From an uncultured Muribaculaceae bacterium (GTDB taxonomy: Bacteria; Bacteroidota; Bacteroidia; Bacteroidales; Muribaculaceae): 64,000 nucleotides of DNA. The translations under genes were made by a program, and so were the position numbers. The stretch spans positions 1 through 64,000 of the forward strand of contig CALUIB010000005.1 in the NCBI GenBank assembly GCA_944320595.1. Reading direction: 5' to 3'. The notes beneath the pieces are model-generated. The model saw only the letters and a list, made by a program, of their open reading frames with translations. It was not told the origin of the DNA and made no database searches. The stretch's first letter is position 1, and the number at the start of each line of letters is the position of its first letter. Shown here piece by piece: positions 25,798-36,217 of the stretch.

Positions 25798-26910
25798 TCA
25801 CTTTTCAAGTATCTTTTCTATTTCGTCCACAATGCGGCTGTCGGCATTGCGCAGTGCCATCTTGCCCACATTTGCGGCAAGCGAGGCCAGCAGGGCATCG
25901 TCGGCCACGGTCTTCACCATAAGCCCGGCAAGACTACCCTCGGCATCGGCATCACGCACCATTATGGCAGCCCCTTTGTCGGCTAGGGCAAGCGCATTCT
26001 TAGTTTGGTGGTCTTCGGCCACGTTGGGCGACGGCACCAGTATCGACGGCTTGCCAAGCAGTTGCAACTCCGATATTGAACTGGCACCGGCACGGCTCAC
26101 CACAAGGTCGGCGGCACGGTATGCCGCTTCCATGTCGGTTATGAACGGCATCCGCAGCACGTTCCGCGCACCCGAGCGTTCAAGTGCCTCGCGCGTCTCC
26201 TCATCATAATATTTACCAGTCTGCCAAATCAGCTGCACGTCGGTCTCGTGCGACTTCACCGTTTCAAGCCCGGCAATAATGCTGCGGTTGATGGTGCGCG
26301 CGCCAAGGCTGCCCCCCACCACAAGGATGGTCTTGCGACTGGCATCTATCCCGAGCCTTGCCGCAGCCTCCTCGCGCGACAACTTGCACTCGGCCAGGTT
26401 GCGGCGCACAGGGTTGCCGGTAAGCACAATCTTGCCGGCCGGGAAGAACTTTTCCATCCCTTCGTAAGCCACGCAAATGGCATCGGCACGTGCGGCCAGC
26501 AACTTGTTGGTGACACCGGCGTATGAGTTTTGCTCCTGTATCAACGTGGGGATATGCCGTTTTTGAGCGGCCTTCAGCATGGGACCGCTGGCATACCCGC
26601 CCACACCGATGGCTATGTCGGGCTTGAAGTCGCGCAATATTCGCCGCGCGCGGCTCATGCTCTTGAGTAGTTTCACCATGACCATGAAGTTGCGCCACAA
26701 CCGCCGGCGGTCGAAACCGCACACCGGCAAGCCCACAATATCATAGCCCGCCGCAGGCACACGTTCCATCTCCATTCGGTCCTCGGCACCCACAAACAAC
26801 AGCTTGGCATCGGGGTGACGGCGTTTTATCTCGTTGGCAATGGCAATGGCCGGGAAGATGTGTCCTCCCGTACCGCCACCGCTTATCAATATTCTTAACT
26901 CCTTGTCCAT
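25798..26910 (-). CDS. murG: UDP-GlcNAc:lipid I N-acetylglucosaminyltransferase
   Basis: Peripheral inner-membrane GT28 enzyme making lipid II. From the ATG at 26910 it has 370 residues with the glycine-rich loop SGGGTGGHIFPAIA (9-22) and LLFVGAEDRMEMERVP. The second GGSLGARTINRSI loop and the donor-site stretch VVSRAGASSISELQLLGKPSILVPSP follow. A GTG at 26922 would only add four residues. It lies 15 bases after ftsW. Confidence 0.96.
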   Translation of the reverse strand: MDKELRILISGGGTGGHIFPAIAIANEIKRRHPDAKLLFVGAEDRMEMERVPAAGYDIVGLPVCGFDRRRLWRNFMVMVKLLKSMSRARRILRDFKPDIAIGVGGYASGPMLKAAQKRHIPTLIQEQNSYAGVTNKLLAARADAICVAYEGMEKFFPAGKIVLTGNPVRRNLAECKLSREEAAARLGIDASRKTILVVGGSLGARTINRSIIAGLETVKSHETDVQLIWQTGKYYDEETREALERSGARNVLRMPFITDMEAAYRAADLVVSRAGASSISELQLLGKPSILVPSPNVAEDHQTKNALALADKGAAIMVRDADAEGSLAGLMVKTVADDALLASLAANVGKMALRNADSRIVDEIEKILEK

Positions 26911-26925
26911 ACGCGCATACACAAT

Positions 26926-28209
26926 TTACTTGATTTGTGTCGGGTTCTCGGCTTGCAGCACCCTCGAACGGTCGTCGCCGCCGCTGCCTGCAAGCACCAC
27001 TCGCCCATTGTCGCCACGCTGCGCGGCATTCTTGCTCACGCCTATCATCACCCCGAAGGCTATGTTAATAGCCACCATCGAGGAACCGCCGGCCGAAATC
27101 AACGGCAACGGCTGCCCCGACACCGGCACCATGCCGCAATTTATGGCAATGTGCGACAACGCCTGCACCGTAATCATCACCGCCATACCCAGTACCAATA
27201 GCGCGGGGAAGGCACGTGTGCACCGTTGCGCTATGCGACCGGCACGGGCAAGCAGGGCAAGGTAAAGTACCAGTACCAGCAATCCGCCCACAAGGCCCAT
27301 TTCCTCGATTATAATCGAGTAAATATAGTCGGAAAACGCCAGTGGCAGGCGGCTGCTTTCGCGCGAATTACCGGGAAACACGCCAAATATGCCACCATGT
27401 GCACGAGCCATATAGGCATACTGCTCCTGCTTGTATTTGTCGGTGAGTGGGTGTTCAAGGCAGGCATCCTCGCTCCAGTCAAAACGGTCGAGCCGCTTTT
27501 CGCGCGTGGAGCTGCGGTCCACCACCTCGCGGCCATTATTGGCCACGGCTGGCTCGTCGCCGCCCTTGTCCTGCCATGCCATATATCCCACACCGGCTAT
27601 ACCATACACGAGCAACACCACAAGGAATTTCTTCACCTGAACACCGCCTATAAGCATCATCGACAAGCTGATGCACATGAGGATTGCCGTATTGGTGAAC
27701 CCTTGCTTGTAGGTAAGGCTGCCAAAGAGCAGCACCACGAAGGCACTAAGAACCACACCTATGTTACGCACTCCACCCGGCTCCTGATAGCGCGACATTA
27801 TAAACGCCACAAGCAGCACCGTGGCGAGCTTTGCAAGCTCGGCAGGCTGAACCGAGAAACCAAACAGCGACATCGAGCGCATGGCCCCGTTTATGACTTG
27901 CCCGTGATTCATGACATAAACGAGTGCCACAAGCGTAAGCAAGGCAAAGACTATGATGCTCCATGTGAACGACCTGCGCTTGAATGAAACGAACTGCGTG
28001 ACAAACAGCGCGGCCATTCCTATGAGCATCGTGACTATATGCTTGCCTATGGGCCCGTATATGCCAGCCGTGCCCACCTGCTGTATCGACGCACTGAACG
28101 CCTCGACCACCGAGACAAGGCACAACGTGCAGTATATGCCCCATATCCACGGGTCGCCGTAGCGGTTCCGCACTTTCACTTTATCGGTATTTGCAACCTC
28201 TGTTTCCAT
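26926..28209 (-). CDS. ftsW: Peptidoglycan polymerase / division protein FtsW
   Basis: SEDS-family glycosyltransferase with about ten membrane helices. The protein (427 residues from ATG 28209) shows the conserved QPAELAKLATVL and, near the end, NCGMVPVSGQPLPLISAGGSSM, the SEDS signature loop. The large periplasmic loop is extended (about 210-265, charged). An ATG at 28221 would overlap the murD stop as TGATG and is an alternative start. Position between murD and murG favours FtsW over RodA. Confidence 0.93.
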   Translation of the reverse strand: METEVANTDKVKVRNRYGDPWIWGIYCTLCLVSVVEAFSASIQQVGTAGIYGPIGKHIVTMLIGMAALFVTQFVSFKRRSFTWSIIVFALLTLVALVYVMNHGQVINGAMRSMSLFGFSVQPAELAKLATVLLVAFIMSRYQEPGGVRNIGVVLSAFVVLLFGSLTYKQGFTNTAILMCISLSMMLIGGVQVKKFLVVLLVYGIAGVGYMAWQDKGGDEPAVANNGREVVDRSSTREKRLDRFDWSEDACLEHPLTDKYKQEQYAYMARAHGGIFGVFPGNSRESSRLPLAFSDYIYSIIIEEMGLVGGLLVLVLYLALLARAGRIAQRCTRAFPALLVLGMAVMITVQALSHIAINCGMVPVSGQPLPLISAGGSSMVAINIAFGVMIGVSKNAAQRGDNGRVVLAGSGGDDRSRVLQAENPTQIK

Positions 28210-28220
28210 ACGCACACACA

Positions 28221-29600
28221 TCACTTATTGTCAGCCAATGCATTCACGCAAGCCTTGAATTGGCAACCGCGGTCTTCGTAGCTCTTGAACAGGTCGAAAC
28301 TTGCACAGCACGGCGACAGCAGCACAGTGTCTCCTTCATGAGCCAGTGCGCGGCACTTGTCAACGGCCTCTTCCATGCTACCTGCATCGGCCACCACCGG
28401 CACTTTCCCATCGAAGAACTTGTGCAACTTGCTGTTGTCCACGCCAAGGCATACAATTGCATGCACCTTCTCTCTCACAAATTTCTCTATCTCGCTGTAA
28501 TCGTTCCCCTTGTCCTTGCCGCCAAGTATAAGCACCACGGGGGTGGTCATGCTTTCAAGTGCATACCAGCATGAATTCACGTTGGTGGCCTTCGAGTCGT
28601 TGACATAGCGCACACCGTCAACGGTGCGCACATATTCCAGGCGGTGCTCCACTGCCTCGAAATCTTCGAGGGCGCGGCGTATGACATCCTTCTTTATATC
28701 GAGTATCGAAGCCGACAAGCCTGCGGCCATCGAATTGAACATATTATGCAACCCCTTCAGTGCCAAGTCGTTCTTGTCAATTACAAGACTGTCGTCGCCA
28801 TGCCGCAGCACCATTTCCCCATCGGGGTCTATGTAGGCCGCCGCCTCGGGGTCGAATTGTTCCGAAAACGGGTACATACGCGCCTCCACCTTCAGCCGTT
28901 TCAGCTGCGCAGCAATGATGGGGTCGTTTTCCCAAAATATAAAGGAGTCGTCGCCCGTTTGGTTCTGCAAAATGCGGAATTTCGCAGCCACATAATTCTC
29001 CATCTTGTGGTCGTAACGGTCGAGGTGGTCGGGGGTGATGTTAAGCAGCACGGCTATGTTGGCCTTGAACTCATACATATTGTCGAGTTGGAAACTGCTC
29101 AGTTCTATCACATACACGTCGTGGTGCTCGGTGGCCACTTGCAGGGCAAGGCTGCGGCCCACATTGCCTGCAAGCCCCACGTCAAGCCCGGCCTCCTTCA
29201 ATATATGGTAAGTAAGCAAGGTGGTAGTGGTCTTGCCGTTGCTGCCGGTAATGCACACCATCTTGGCATCGGTGAAACGTCCGGCAAATTCTATCTCGGA
29301 TATGACAGGCACGTTCTTGCTTCGCAGTTTCACTATTATTGCGGCATCATTGGGGATGCCCGGGCTTTTCACCACCTCGTCGGCACACAGTATGCGAGCC
29401 TCGGTGTGGCCACCTTCTTCCCATTCCACTCCATGCTCGTCGAGCATGGCAGCATACTTGGGCGCAACTTTCCCCGAGTCGGACAAGAAAGTGTCGAACC
29501 CTTTTGCCTTGGCAAGCACTGCGGCACCAACGCCGCTTTCGCCGCCGCCAAGCACAACTATACGTTTCTTCATATCATTGTTTTTCGTCGTCATCATCAT
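28221..29600 (-). CDS. murD: UDP-N-acetylmuramoyl-L-alanine-D-glutamate ligase
   Basis: Cytosolic Mur ligase adding D-Glu. The ATG at 29600 overlaps the mraY stop as ATGA and gives 459 residues; ATG 29573 (MKKRIVVLGGGESG) is an alternative that begins directly at the Rossmann strand. Motifs: GGGESGVGAAVLA, ATP-binding TGSNGKTTTTLLTYHIL (near 117-133), NITPDHLDRYDH and VNDSKATNVNSCWYAL. It is translationally coupled to mraY. Confidence 0.95.
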   Translation of the reverse strand: MMMTTKNNDMKKRIVVLGGGESGVGAAVLAKAKGFDTFLSDSGKVAPKYAAMLDEHGVEWEEGGHTEARILCADEVVKSPGIPNDAAIIVKLRSKNVPVISEIEFAGRFTDAKMVCITGSNGKTTTTLLTYHILKEAGLDVGLAGNVGRSLALQVATEHHDVYVIELSSFQLDNMYEFKANIAVLLNITPDHLDRYDHKMENYVAAKFRILQNQTGDDSFIFWENDPIIAAQLKRLKVEARMYPFSEQFDPEAAAYIDPDGEMVLRHGDDSLVIDKNDLALKGLHNMFNSMAAGLSASILDIKKDVIRRALEDFEAVEHRLEYVRTVDGVRYVNDSKATNVNSCWYALESMTTPVVLILGGKDKGNDYSEIEKFVREKVHAIVCLGVDNSKLHKFFDGKVPVVADAGSMEEAVDKCRALAHEGDTVLLSPCCASFDLFKSYEDRGCQFKACVNALADNK

Positions 29601-30850
29601 CTTATCTTCAATGTCACAAAAGTCAATGCCGCCAGAAATATGGCAACTATGCAAAAGCGCATCACTATCTTAGGTTCTGGAATTGCATTTGCCGGTCGCT
29701 TAATCAGTGCCTCGGAATGTCCTTGCACCTGGAAATGGTGGTGCAGCGGTGTCATCTTGAAAATGCGCCGCCCGGTGCCGGTCTTCCTTTTGGTGTACTT
29801 GAAATACGCCACTTGAATCATCACCGACAAGTCCTCGACAAGGAATATGGCGCACATTATAGGGATAAGCAGCTCCTTGCGTATGAGTATGGCAAACACC
29901 GCAATAAGCCCGCCAAGCGTGAGGCTGCCGGTATCGCCCATGAACACCTGTGCCGGATAGGAATTATACCACAGGAACCCGATGGTAGCGCCAATAAACG
30001 CCGCGGCAAACACCACAAGCTCGGAACTCTCGGGTATATACATTATGTTCAAGTATGACGAATATATCACGTTTCCGCCAAGGTAGCACATTATGGCCAG
30101 TGCCACGCCTATTATCGCCGACGTTCCCGTGGCCAGCCCGTCGAGCCCGTCGGTGAGGTTCGCCCCATTGCTCACTGCGGCCACCACGAATATGGTGACA
30201 AGTATGAACACCACCCAGCCGCCCGTCTCGGCATGGTCGCCAAGCCACTTGGTGAGGCTTGCGTAGTCGAAGTTGTTGTTCTTGACAAACGGGATGGTGG
30301 TCTGCGCGGCCTTTATGTCCTCGGTCTTGTGGCTCACCACTATTTCGTGTTCCGAGACACGGGTTTCCATATTCTCGCGCATCACTATGTCGGGGCTAAG
30401 ATACATGGTAAGCCCCACTATGAGGCCAAGCCCCACCTGGCCCACAATCTTGAACTTGCCCTTCAGCCCATCCTTGTCGTGGTGCGCAACCTTTATGTAG
30501 TCGTCGGCAAAGCCAAGCGAGCCGAGCCACACGGTGGAAACAAGCATCAGTATCATGTAAATGTTATCCAGTCGCGCCACAAGCAGGCAAGGCACAAGTA
30601 TCGATATGATAATGATGATGCCGCCCATGGTGGGAGTACCCTTCTTGCTCATTTGCCCTTCCAGGCCCAAGTCGCGCACTATCTCGCCCACCTGCATTAG
30701 CTGCAAACGGTCGATGATGCGGCGGCCTATGACCGTGGCAATGAACAACGACAGCAGCAACGCCACTCCCGAGCGGAAAGTGAGGTAATTCATCAATCCC
30801 GCACCGGGGAAATCGATTTGCTCTAAATATTGAAACAGGTAATACAGCAT
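29597..30850 (-). CDS. mraY: Phospho-N-acetylmuramoyl-pentapeptide transferase
   Basis: Integral membrane enzyme making lipid I, about ten helices, 417 residues. Conserved segments include KKGTPTMGGI, ADDYIKVAHHDKDGLKG (Asp-Asp pair), NGANLTDGLDGLATG and FMGDTGSLTLGG with a late MTPLHHHFQVQG histidine motif. Compared with proteobacterial MraY, an insertion of about 50 residues lies between helices 4 and 5 (around NMETRVSEHEIVV), as seen in other Bacteroidota. Confidence 0.96.
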   Translation of the reverse strand: MLYYLFQYLEQIDFPGAGLMNYLTFRSGVALLLSLFIATVIGRRIIDRLQLMQVGEIVRDLGLEGQMSKKGTPTMGGIIIIISILVPCLLVARLDNIYMILMLVSTVWLGSLGFADDYIKVAHHDKDGLKGKFKIVGQVGLGLIVGLTMYLSPDIVMRENMETRVSEHEIVVSHKTEDIKAAQTTIPFVKNNNFDYASLTKWLGDHAETGGWVVFILVTIFVVAAVSNGANLTDGLDGLATGTSAIIGVALAIMCYLGGNVIYSSYLNIMYIPESSELVVFAAAFIGATIGFLWYNSYPAQVFMGDTGSLTLGGLIAVFAILIRKELLIPIMCAIFLVEDLSVMIQVAYFKYTKRKTGTGRRIFKMTPLHHHFQVQGHSEALIKRPANAIPEPKIVMRFCIVAIFLAALTFVTLKIR

Positions 30851-30868
30851 GATTTATCTACCGTGGCA

Positions 30869-32338
30869 TTAGCCCTTTTTCTCGTCCTCGAATATGGCTT
30901 CTATCTCCTCCTTGTCATCGAAATGATGCTTAACGCCCTTCACCTCCTGGTAATCCTCATGCCCTTTTCCGGCCACAAGCACCACGTCGCCCGGTTCGGC
31001 AAAGCAGGTAGCCGCCTTGATGGCCTCGCGGCGGTCGGTAATCTTGAGCGTGTGGCGGCGGGCATCGGCATCAAGCCCGGCCTCCATGTCGCGCAATATC
31101 TCCTCGGGGTCCTCAAAGCGCGGATTGTCGCTCGTGAGTATGAGCCTGTCGCTTCGCATGGCCGCCTCGCGAGCCATGATGGGGCGTTTTCCCTTGTCGC
31201 GGTTGCCACCGGCACCCACCACAGTTATGATATGCCCGGCGGTGCCGGTCACTTCACGTATGGCATTAAGCACGTTCACAAGTGCATCGGGAGTGTGGGC
31301 ATAATCCACAATTGCGGTATATCCGCGCGGCGACAAGAGCGTCTGGAAACGCCCGGCCACTGGCACCAGCATACTCATCTTCACGGCAACCTCCTCCTCG
31401 GGGAAACCAAGCAACAGCGATGCGCCATACACTGCCGTAAGATTATAGGCATTGAACCGACCGGTGAACAGCACCTCTATCTCGCGGCCATTTATGCTGA
31501 GCAATGTGCCATTGAGGCGGCTTTCGATGATTTTGCCCTTGAAGTCGGCCATCGAGCGCAGCGAGTAGGTGTGCTTTTCGGCACGGCTGTTCTGCACCAT
31601 CACGTTGCCCACCTTGTCGTCGATGTTAACAAGCGCGAAGGCATCGGCAGGCAGCAAGTCGAAGAACCGTTTCTTGGCATTGATGTAATTTTCCACTGTC
31701 TTGTGGTAGTCGAGGTGGTCGCGAGTGAGATTGGTGAATATTCCGCCGCGGAACTTCAGCCCGTCGATGCGGTGCTGCACACAAGCATGGGAGCTGACTT
31801 CCATGAATGCATACTGGCAACCGGCATCCACCATCTGGCGGAGCAGGCGGTTGAGCGTCAGCGGGTCGGGGGTGGTTTGGTCGGCATGAACTACCGTCTT
31901 GTCTATTATGTTCCTCACCGTGGAAATCAAGCCCGCCTTGATGCCCATCAATTGCGCCATTTCATATAGCAGCGTTGCCGTGGTGGTCTTGCCGTTGGTG
32001 CCGGTCACCCCCACAAGGCCGAGCTGCCGCGACGGGTTGCCATACCACTCGGCTGCAAGCAGCGCGAGCGCGATAGTGCTGTTGGCCACAACGATATAGC
32101 ACACCTGAGGCGACACCTCATCGGGCAGCTCCTCGCACACCACCGCAGCAGCCCCGGCTTGCGCCACCTGCGGCACAAACTTGTGGGCATCAACAGCCAC
32201 GCCTCTCACGGCCACAAACATTGCCCCCGGTGTCACTTGCCGGGAGTCACACACCAAGTCGCTTATTTCTATGCCGTCGGCACTGCGACCTGCAAACGAG
32301 GCCACTTGCAACGGTTTCAACAATTCGGTCAATAACAT
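30869..32338 (-). CDS. murE: UDP-MurNAc-tripeptide ligase (meso-diaminopimelate-adding)
   Basis: Cytosolic Mur ligase adding the third stem residue. The 489 residues show [18 protein letters not shown] near 110-127, the carbamylated-lysine region and [14 protein letters not shown] near the end. DNPR is the motif that selects meso-diaminopimelate rather than lysine, so an m-DAP murein is predicted. It lies 18 bases before mraY. Confidence 0.95.
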   Translation of the reverse strand: MLLTELLKPLQVASFAGRSADGIEISDLVCDSRQVTPGAMFVAVRGVAVDAHKFVPQVAQAGAAAVVCEELPDEVSPQVCYIVVANSTIALALLAAEWYGNPSRQLGLVGVTGTNGKTTTATLLYEMAQLMGIKAGLISTVRNIIDKTVVHADQTTPDPLTLNRLLRQMVDAGCQYAFMEVSSHACVQHRIDGLKFRGGIFTNLTRDHLDYHKTVENYINAKKRFFDLLPADAFALVNIDDKVGNVMVQNSRAEKHTYSLRSMADFKGKIIESRLNGTLLSINGREIEVLFTGRFNAYNLTAVYGASLLLGFPEEEVAVKMSMLVPVAGRFQTLLSPRGYTAIVDYAHTPDALVNVLNAIREVTGTAGHIITVVGAGGNRDKGKRPIMAREAAMRSDRLILTSDNPRFEDPEEILRDMEAGLDADARRHTLKITDRREAIKAATCFAEPGDVVLVAGKGHEDYQEVKGVKHHFDDKEEIEAIFEDEKKG

Positions 32339-32379
32339 ATTTCAAATAAAAAATATACAGTTCCTAATAAATCGATAAT

Positions 32380-34524
32380 TCAATTGCGCAACGCCAACCG
32401 TATCTCGGCACCTTTTATCAATTTCGAGCCTGGCGGCAGGCTTTGCCGATAAACGTAGCCCGTTCCAGTGAATTTCACTGTGAGGCCTGCGCCTTCAAGT
32501 TGGTCGATGGCATCACGTATGCCCAAGCCCACGACGTCGGGCACCTCACCTGCGGCCACGTTGCCCGGACGGCGCAACTGCCCCAGCGTGGCTGCCGCAT
32601 CGTCATCGACAAACGAGCGGGCCGTGTGGCGGCCTGTCGTGGCGGCATACATCATGCCGTGCCTGCCTGGCACCGAGTCGATGGTTTCATTATACTCCTT
32701 GCCGGTGCCGAGCATACCGCGAGCATGCATCTTCATTGCCACTCCACGGAATACGCGGCCGCTGCTACGCGCCGCACCATACTTGCCCCCTTCGAACACC
32801 ACTATGCACGAATACCGCGGCTTGTCATACGGGAAAAATCCGCAAAACGAGTAACGTTTTCTGCTCGTGTACCGTCCATTCTTCGTGACGTAGGCCGTGC
32901 CAGTTTTGCCGGCAAAGTCTATCACGCTGTTGCGCAGGCTCTTGCCAGTGCCGTGTGGGTCATGTACCACGGCATACATCATACCCCTAAGCTTGCCAGC
33001 ATTCTCCTCGCTGCAAATGCGCTCACGCACATAGTCCACACCTATCACCGAGTCAACCACTTCGTTGTGCATCAGCTGTTTCACAAGTCTCGGACGCACG
33101 AATTTGCCTCCGTTGGCAATGGCATTGTAAATCGACAGCGTGTAGATGGGCGGAGTCTCCATGGCATAGCCGTAAGACATTCTCGACAACTTTATGCGGT
33201 CGGAATTTTCGTGGCCGTCAAACGCCATGAAAGGCTTGTGCGCCCCGGCAATGCCCACATTGAGCGGGTCGAAAAAGCCCATCTCCCTGAGACGGTCGCG
33301 GAAAGCGTGGGGGGTGGCTCCGTATTTCGAGGTGATAATCTTGGCAATGCCAATGTTTGACGACTGGGCTATCACGTCGGTGATGCTCACATCGGTATTG
33401 GCATGAGCGTCGGTTATGGGTCTGCCGCCGCTGTATGCCCATGAACGGCCTGTAGTTATGCGCTGGTTAAGGTCGCCGACTATGCCGTCTTCAAGTGCCA
33501 CGAGCATCGAGATTACTTTCATCACCGAGCCGGTCTCATACCGCAGGAAGGCATGGTTGGTCACCTCGACATACCCTTTCGACACATCGAAAGTGTCGCG
33601 CCGCTCAAAGTTCGACACCGCCTTTATCTCGCCAGTCTCCACATCCATCACCACCGCCGTGCACCACATAGGCTCGGCTTCGAGGCACATATCATACAGC
33701 TCCTGCTCCACGATGTCTTGTATGCCTACGTTGATGGTGGTCATTATGTCATACCCGTTCACTGCCGGAACGTGCTCCCACCGCAGGGTGCGCACAGTTG
33801 ACTGTATCGACTGCATCTCGCCGTCATGCCCGTAAAGCAACGAGTCGAACGACATTTCAAGCCCCGACACCCCGTGCATCACCACCTGCTCGTCGTGGCG
33901 GTTCTCGCCAAGCGCAAGTTTGTCGGCATGCACCGAGCCGATGCTTCGCGACGCTATCGACCCATAAGGCTTGCACCGGCGCAGCTGCTCGGTGAACACA
34001 AGCCCCGAGCCAGCACGCCCCTTGTTGAAAAACGGGAAACTGCGCAGGCGGTCGCGACGGCTCTGCGATAGGTTCGAGGCAAGCTGGTAGTTACGCAAGC
34101 CACGCACCTTGGGATTGTCGATGGCCTCATACTTACCCTTCAGCTCGTCTTTCCACTGCTTGGAGGTCATCTTGCCCGGGAAAAAAGCCACAAGGCTGTC
34201 GCACAGCGCAGGCAGGTATTTATAGAATGTGTCGCGCTTTATGGCCTCGCTCTTCCAGTCGATTTTTGCATCATAAAATACCACGTTAGCCGCAAGTATC
34301 GAGCCGTCGTCGGCAAGTATCTTGCCGCGCTCGGGTATCGACGGTATCACGTCGCCAAACGACTCAACGGCCTTCTCGTTCCACTGGTCGGCCTTTATCA
34401 CCGTGGTTTGGAACAGTCGCATCACGGCCACTGCCGAGACCAATGTTATGGCCACGGTGATAAGGAAATAGCGCCACAATATGTGCCGCTTGTTCTTTTT
34501 GCCCTTATGTCTTTTTTCACTCAT
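32380..34524 (-). CDS. ftsI: Division-specific transpeptidase (FtsI/PBP3, SpoVD-like with PASTA domain)
   Basis: Class B penicillin-binding protein cross-linking septal murein, 714 residues. A basic N-terminus and one membrane helix (about 15-38) precede the dimerisation domain (SIPERGKILADDGSILA). The transpeptidase domain has the serine box ETGSVMKVISM near 330, SSN in VIAQSSNIGIAK, and KTG in DFAGKTGTAYV near 535. A C-terminal PASTA domain (VPDVVGLGIRDAIDQLEGAG, about 660-714) is present. It overlaps the ftsL end by 8 bases. Confidence 0.95.
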   Translation of the reverse strand: MSEKRHKGKKNKRHILWRYFLITVAITLVSAVAVMRLFQTTVIKADQWNEKAVESFGDVIPSIPERGKILADDGSILAANVVFYDAKIDWKSEAIKRDTFYKYLPALCDSLVAFFPGKMTSKQWKDELKGKYEAIDNPKVRGLRNYQLASNLSQSRRDRLRSFPFFNKGRAGSGLVFTEQLRRCKPYGSIASRSIGSVHADKLALGENRHDEQVVMHGVSGLEMSFDSLLYGHDGEMQSIQSTVRTLRWEHVPAVNGYDIMTTINVGIQDIVEQELYDMCLEAEPMWCTAVVMDVETGEIKAVSNFERRDTFDVSKGYVEVTNHAFLRYETGSVMKVISMLVALEDGIVGDLNQRITTGRSWAYSGGRPITDAHANTDVSITDVIAQSSNIGIAKIITSKYGATPHAFRDRLREMGFFDPLNVGIAGAHKPFMAFDGHENSDRIKLSRMSYGYAMETPPIYTLSIYNAIANGGKFVRPRLVKQLMHNEVVDSVIGVDYVRERICSEENAGKLRGMMYAVVHDPHGTGKSLRNSVIDFAGKTGTAYVTKNGRYTSRKRYSFCGFFPYDKPRYSCIVVFEGGKYGAARSSGRVFRGVAMKMHARGMLGTGKEYNETIDSVPGRHGMMYAATTGRHTARSFVDDDAAATLGQLRRPGNVAAGEVPDVVGLGIRDAIDQLEGAGLTVKFTGTGYVYRQSLPPGSKLIKGAEIRLALRN

Positions 34525-34870
34525 CGTCTTTCAGTATATATGGAGGTTGCTGCGGCGCTTCGAGGTCGAGTTTCATCGTATCAACAAGCTCCTTCATGGT
34601 CTTTTCCCTGATTTTCGAGAAATAGTCGGCACTCGACAATATATATTCCGATTGCATCGACTTCAGGTCATCTTCAAGGTTGTCGATACGCCTCATCTCA
34701 AGCATCCCCGAGAAACGATTGGCTATAAAGCCGAATATCACGAACAGCACGATGGCTATCTTTGCGAAATGTTTCCGCAAGAAACCCACCGTTATTATTT
34801 TCCCGCTTATGACGTTCCACAATGCGCCAAACACGGCCTTGATGCTCGACATTATAGTTCCTTTTCCCAT
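34517..34870 (-). CDS. ftsL: FtsL-like bitopic division protein
   Basis: A 117-residue protein with one hydrophobic segment (about 34-50, IAIVLFVIFGFIANRF) followed by a helical, probably coiled-coil stretch (MRRIDNLEDDLKSMQSEY). That is the FtsL/DivIC layout. Sequence similarity in this family is low, so the call rests on topology and on its place between rsmH and ftsI. An ATG seven codons downstream (MSSIKAV) is an alternative start. Confidence 0.75.
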   Translation of the reverse strand: MGKGTIMSSIKAVFGALWNVISGKIITVGFLRKHFAKIAIVLFVIFGFIANRFSGMLEMRRIDNLEDDLKSMQSEYILSSADYFSKIREKTMKELVDTMKLDLEAPQQPPYILKDDE

Positions 34871-34940
34871 CGACTGCTAAAACTTTATTTTATTCATATC
34901 TCTTGTCGTGTACAACACACGTGTACACTTCTTATACACA

Positions 34941-35858
34941 TCACACTTTCTCGGCTATTCGCAACTTGGCACTGCGCGAGCGCGGATTGCGCTCCACCTC
35001 CTCCTCATTCGGCTGGATTACACGGTTGTTGACCGCCTTTAGCGGTACATCGACCCGGCCGAAGAAGTCTTTTTCCACCTTCCCCTCCACGTTGCCGCAC
35101 TTGATGAAGTTCTTCACCATGCGGTCTTCGAGCGAATGGTAGGTGATTACCACAAGCCTTCCGCCCGGGCGCAACACCTGCAACGACTGTTCAAGCAACG
35201 AGCGCAACGCGCCAAGCTCGTCGTTGACGGCTATGCGCAGGGCCTGGAAAACCTGTGCAAGCTCTTTCTTCTCTTGCGCCGGCTTCACCATCGGCCTCAC
35301 CACTTCGAGCAGGCGGCCTACCGTGGCCACTGGTACGCCTGCGGTGCGCGACTTCACTATGGCCGCGGCCATGCGCCGCGCCTGCTTCAGCTCGCCGTAA
35401 TTATACAGCAGGTCGGCTATTTGCTCCTCGTCGAGGGTTGCAAGCAGGTCGGCTGCCCGGCGGCTGCCGTCGCGGTTCATGCGCATATCAAGCGGAGCGT
35501 CGGCCCTGAACGAAAAACCACGTGCGGCATCGTCGAAATGATGGAACGACACGCCAAGGTCGGCAATGATGCCATCCACAGCCTCGACACCGTAATAGCG
35601 CAAGAAATTCTTCAAGTAGGCGAAATTCCCATGCACGAACGTGAACCGCGGGTCGTCGATGCGGTTGGCGTATGCGTCCATGTCCTGGTCAAAACCAAAC
35701 AACCGCCCGCCTTTTCCCAAGTGCGACATTATGGCGCGTGAATGGCCTCCACCGCCAAAGGTGACATCGACGTAGGTGCCTCCCGGTGCTATATTAAGCC
35801 CGGCCATGCTCTCTTCAAGCAAAGCCGGAATGTGGTAAACTATCGATTGTTCATTCAT
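34941..35858 (-). CDS. rsmH: 16S rRNA (cytosine1402-N4)-methyltransferase
   Basis: SAM-dependent methyltransferase acting on 16S rRNA in the P-site region. The 305 residues start HIPALLEESMAGLN and contain the SAM loop VDVTFGGGGHSRAI, DGIIADLGVSFHHFDDAARGFSF and, near the end, LVVITYHSLEDRMVKNF. It is the first gene of the division cluster here; no mraZ is found upstream, where a rubrerythrin gene lies instead. A possible promoter (TAACTTTA at 35959-35966 with TTTG at 35988-35991, minus strand) precedes it. Confidence 0.95.
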   Translation of the reverse strand: MNEQSIVYHIPALLEESMAGLNIAPGGTYVDVTFGGGGHSRAIMSHLGKGGRLFGFDQDMDAYANRIDDPRFTFVHGNFAYLKNFLRYYGVEAVDGIIADLGVSFHHFDDAARGFSFRADAPLDMRMNRDGSRRAADLLATLDEEQIADLLYNYGELKQARRMAAAIVKSRTAGVPVATVGRLLEVVRPMVKPAQEKKELAQVFQALRIAVNDELGALRSLLEQSLQVLRPGGRLVVITYHSLEDRMVKNFIKCGNVEGKVEKDFFGRVDVPLKAVNNRVIQPNEEEVERNPRSRSAKLRIAEKV

Positions 35859-36217
35859 TGCCGCATATAATCAATTAATGTACAATTAATTGGAAAGCAT
35901 CGCCGCCGCTGCCATTTTTGTTTAAAAGCTTGCATGGAAATCCGCACCTTTCCGCTTGTAAAGTTAGCAAATAATCCATATAATTTACAAACTTAAATTC
36001 GTATTTTTCCCTGCTTTAACACAGAAAGTTATCAACAAGCAAAAATCCATGCCGTGCAACATAAAAGGGGCAAAACAGTCCCGTTTTTTTAACATCTACG
36101 CGACACGTGCGTTTGCATTTGTAAACCACGCCTTCCACACGACATAAAAAAAACGGCCTCCATGCGCCATATAACGCGCATGGAGGCCGGTCGATTCATT
36201 TCTTCAGTAAGCCCTAA
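35859..36217. other. Intergenic region upstream of rsmH, no mraZ
   Basis: 359 bases without a gene. It holds the rubrerythrin terminator (36154-36189) and a weak candidate promoter for the division cluster (-7-like TAACTTTA at 35959-35966 on the minus strand). Nothing resembling mraZ was found on either strand. Confidence 0.7.
36154..36189 (-). terminator. Intrinsic terminator of the rubrerythrin transcript
   Basis: Perfect 14-bp GC-rich stem (36154-36167 with 36176-36189) around an 8-base loop, followed on the minus strand by eight Ts (36146-36153). Confidence 0.9.
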
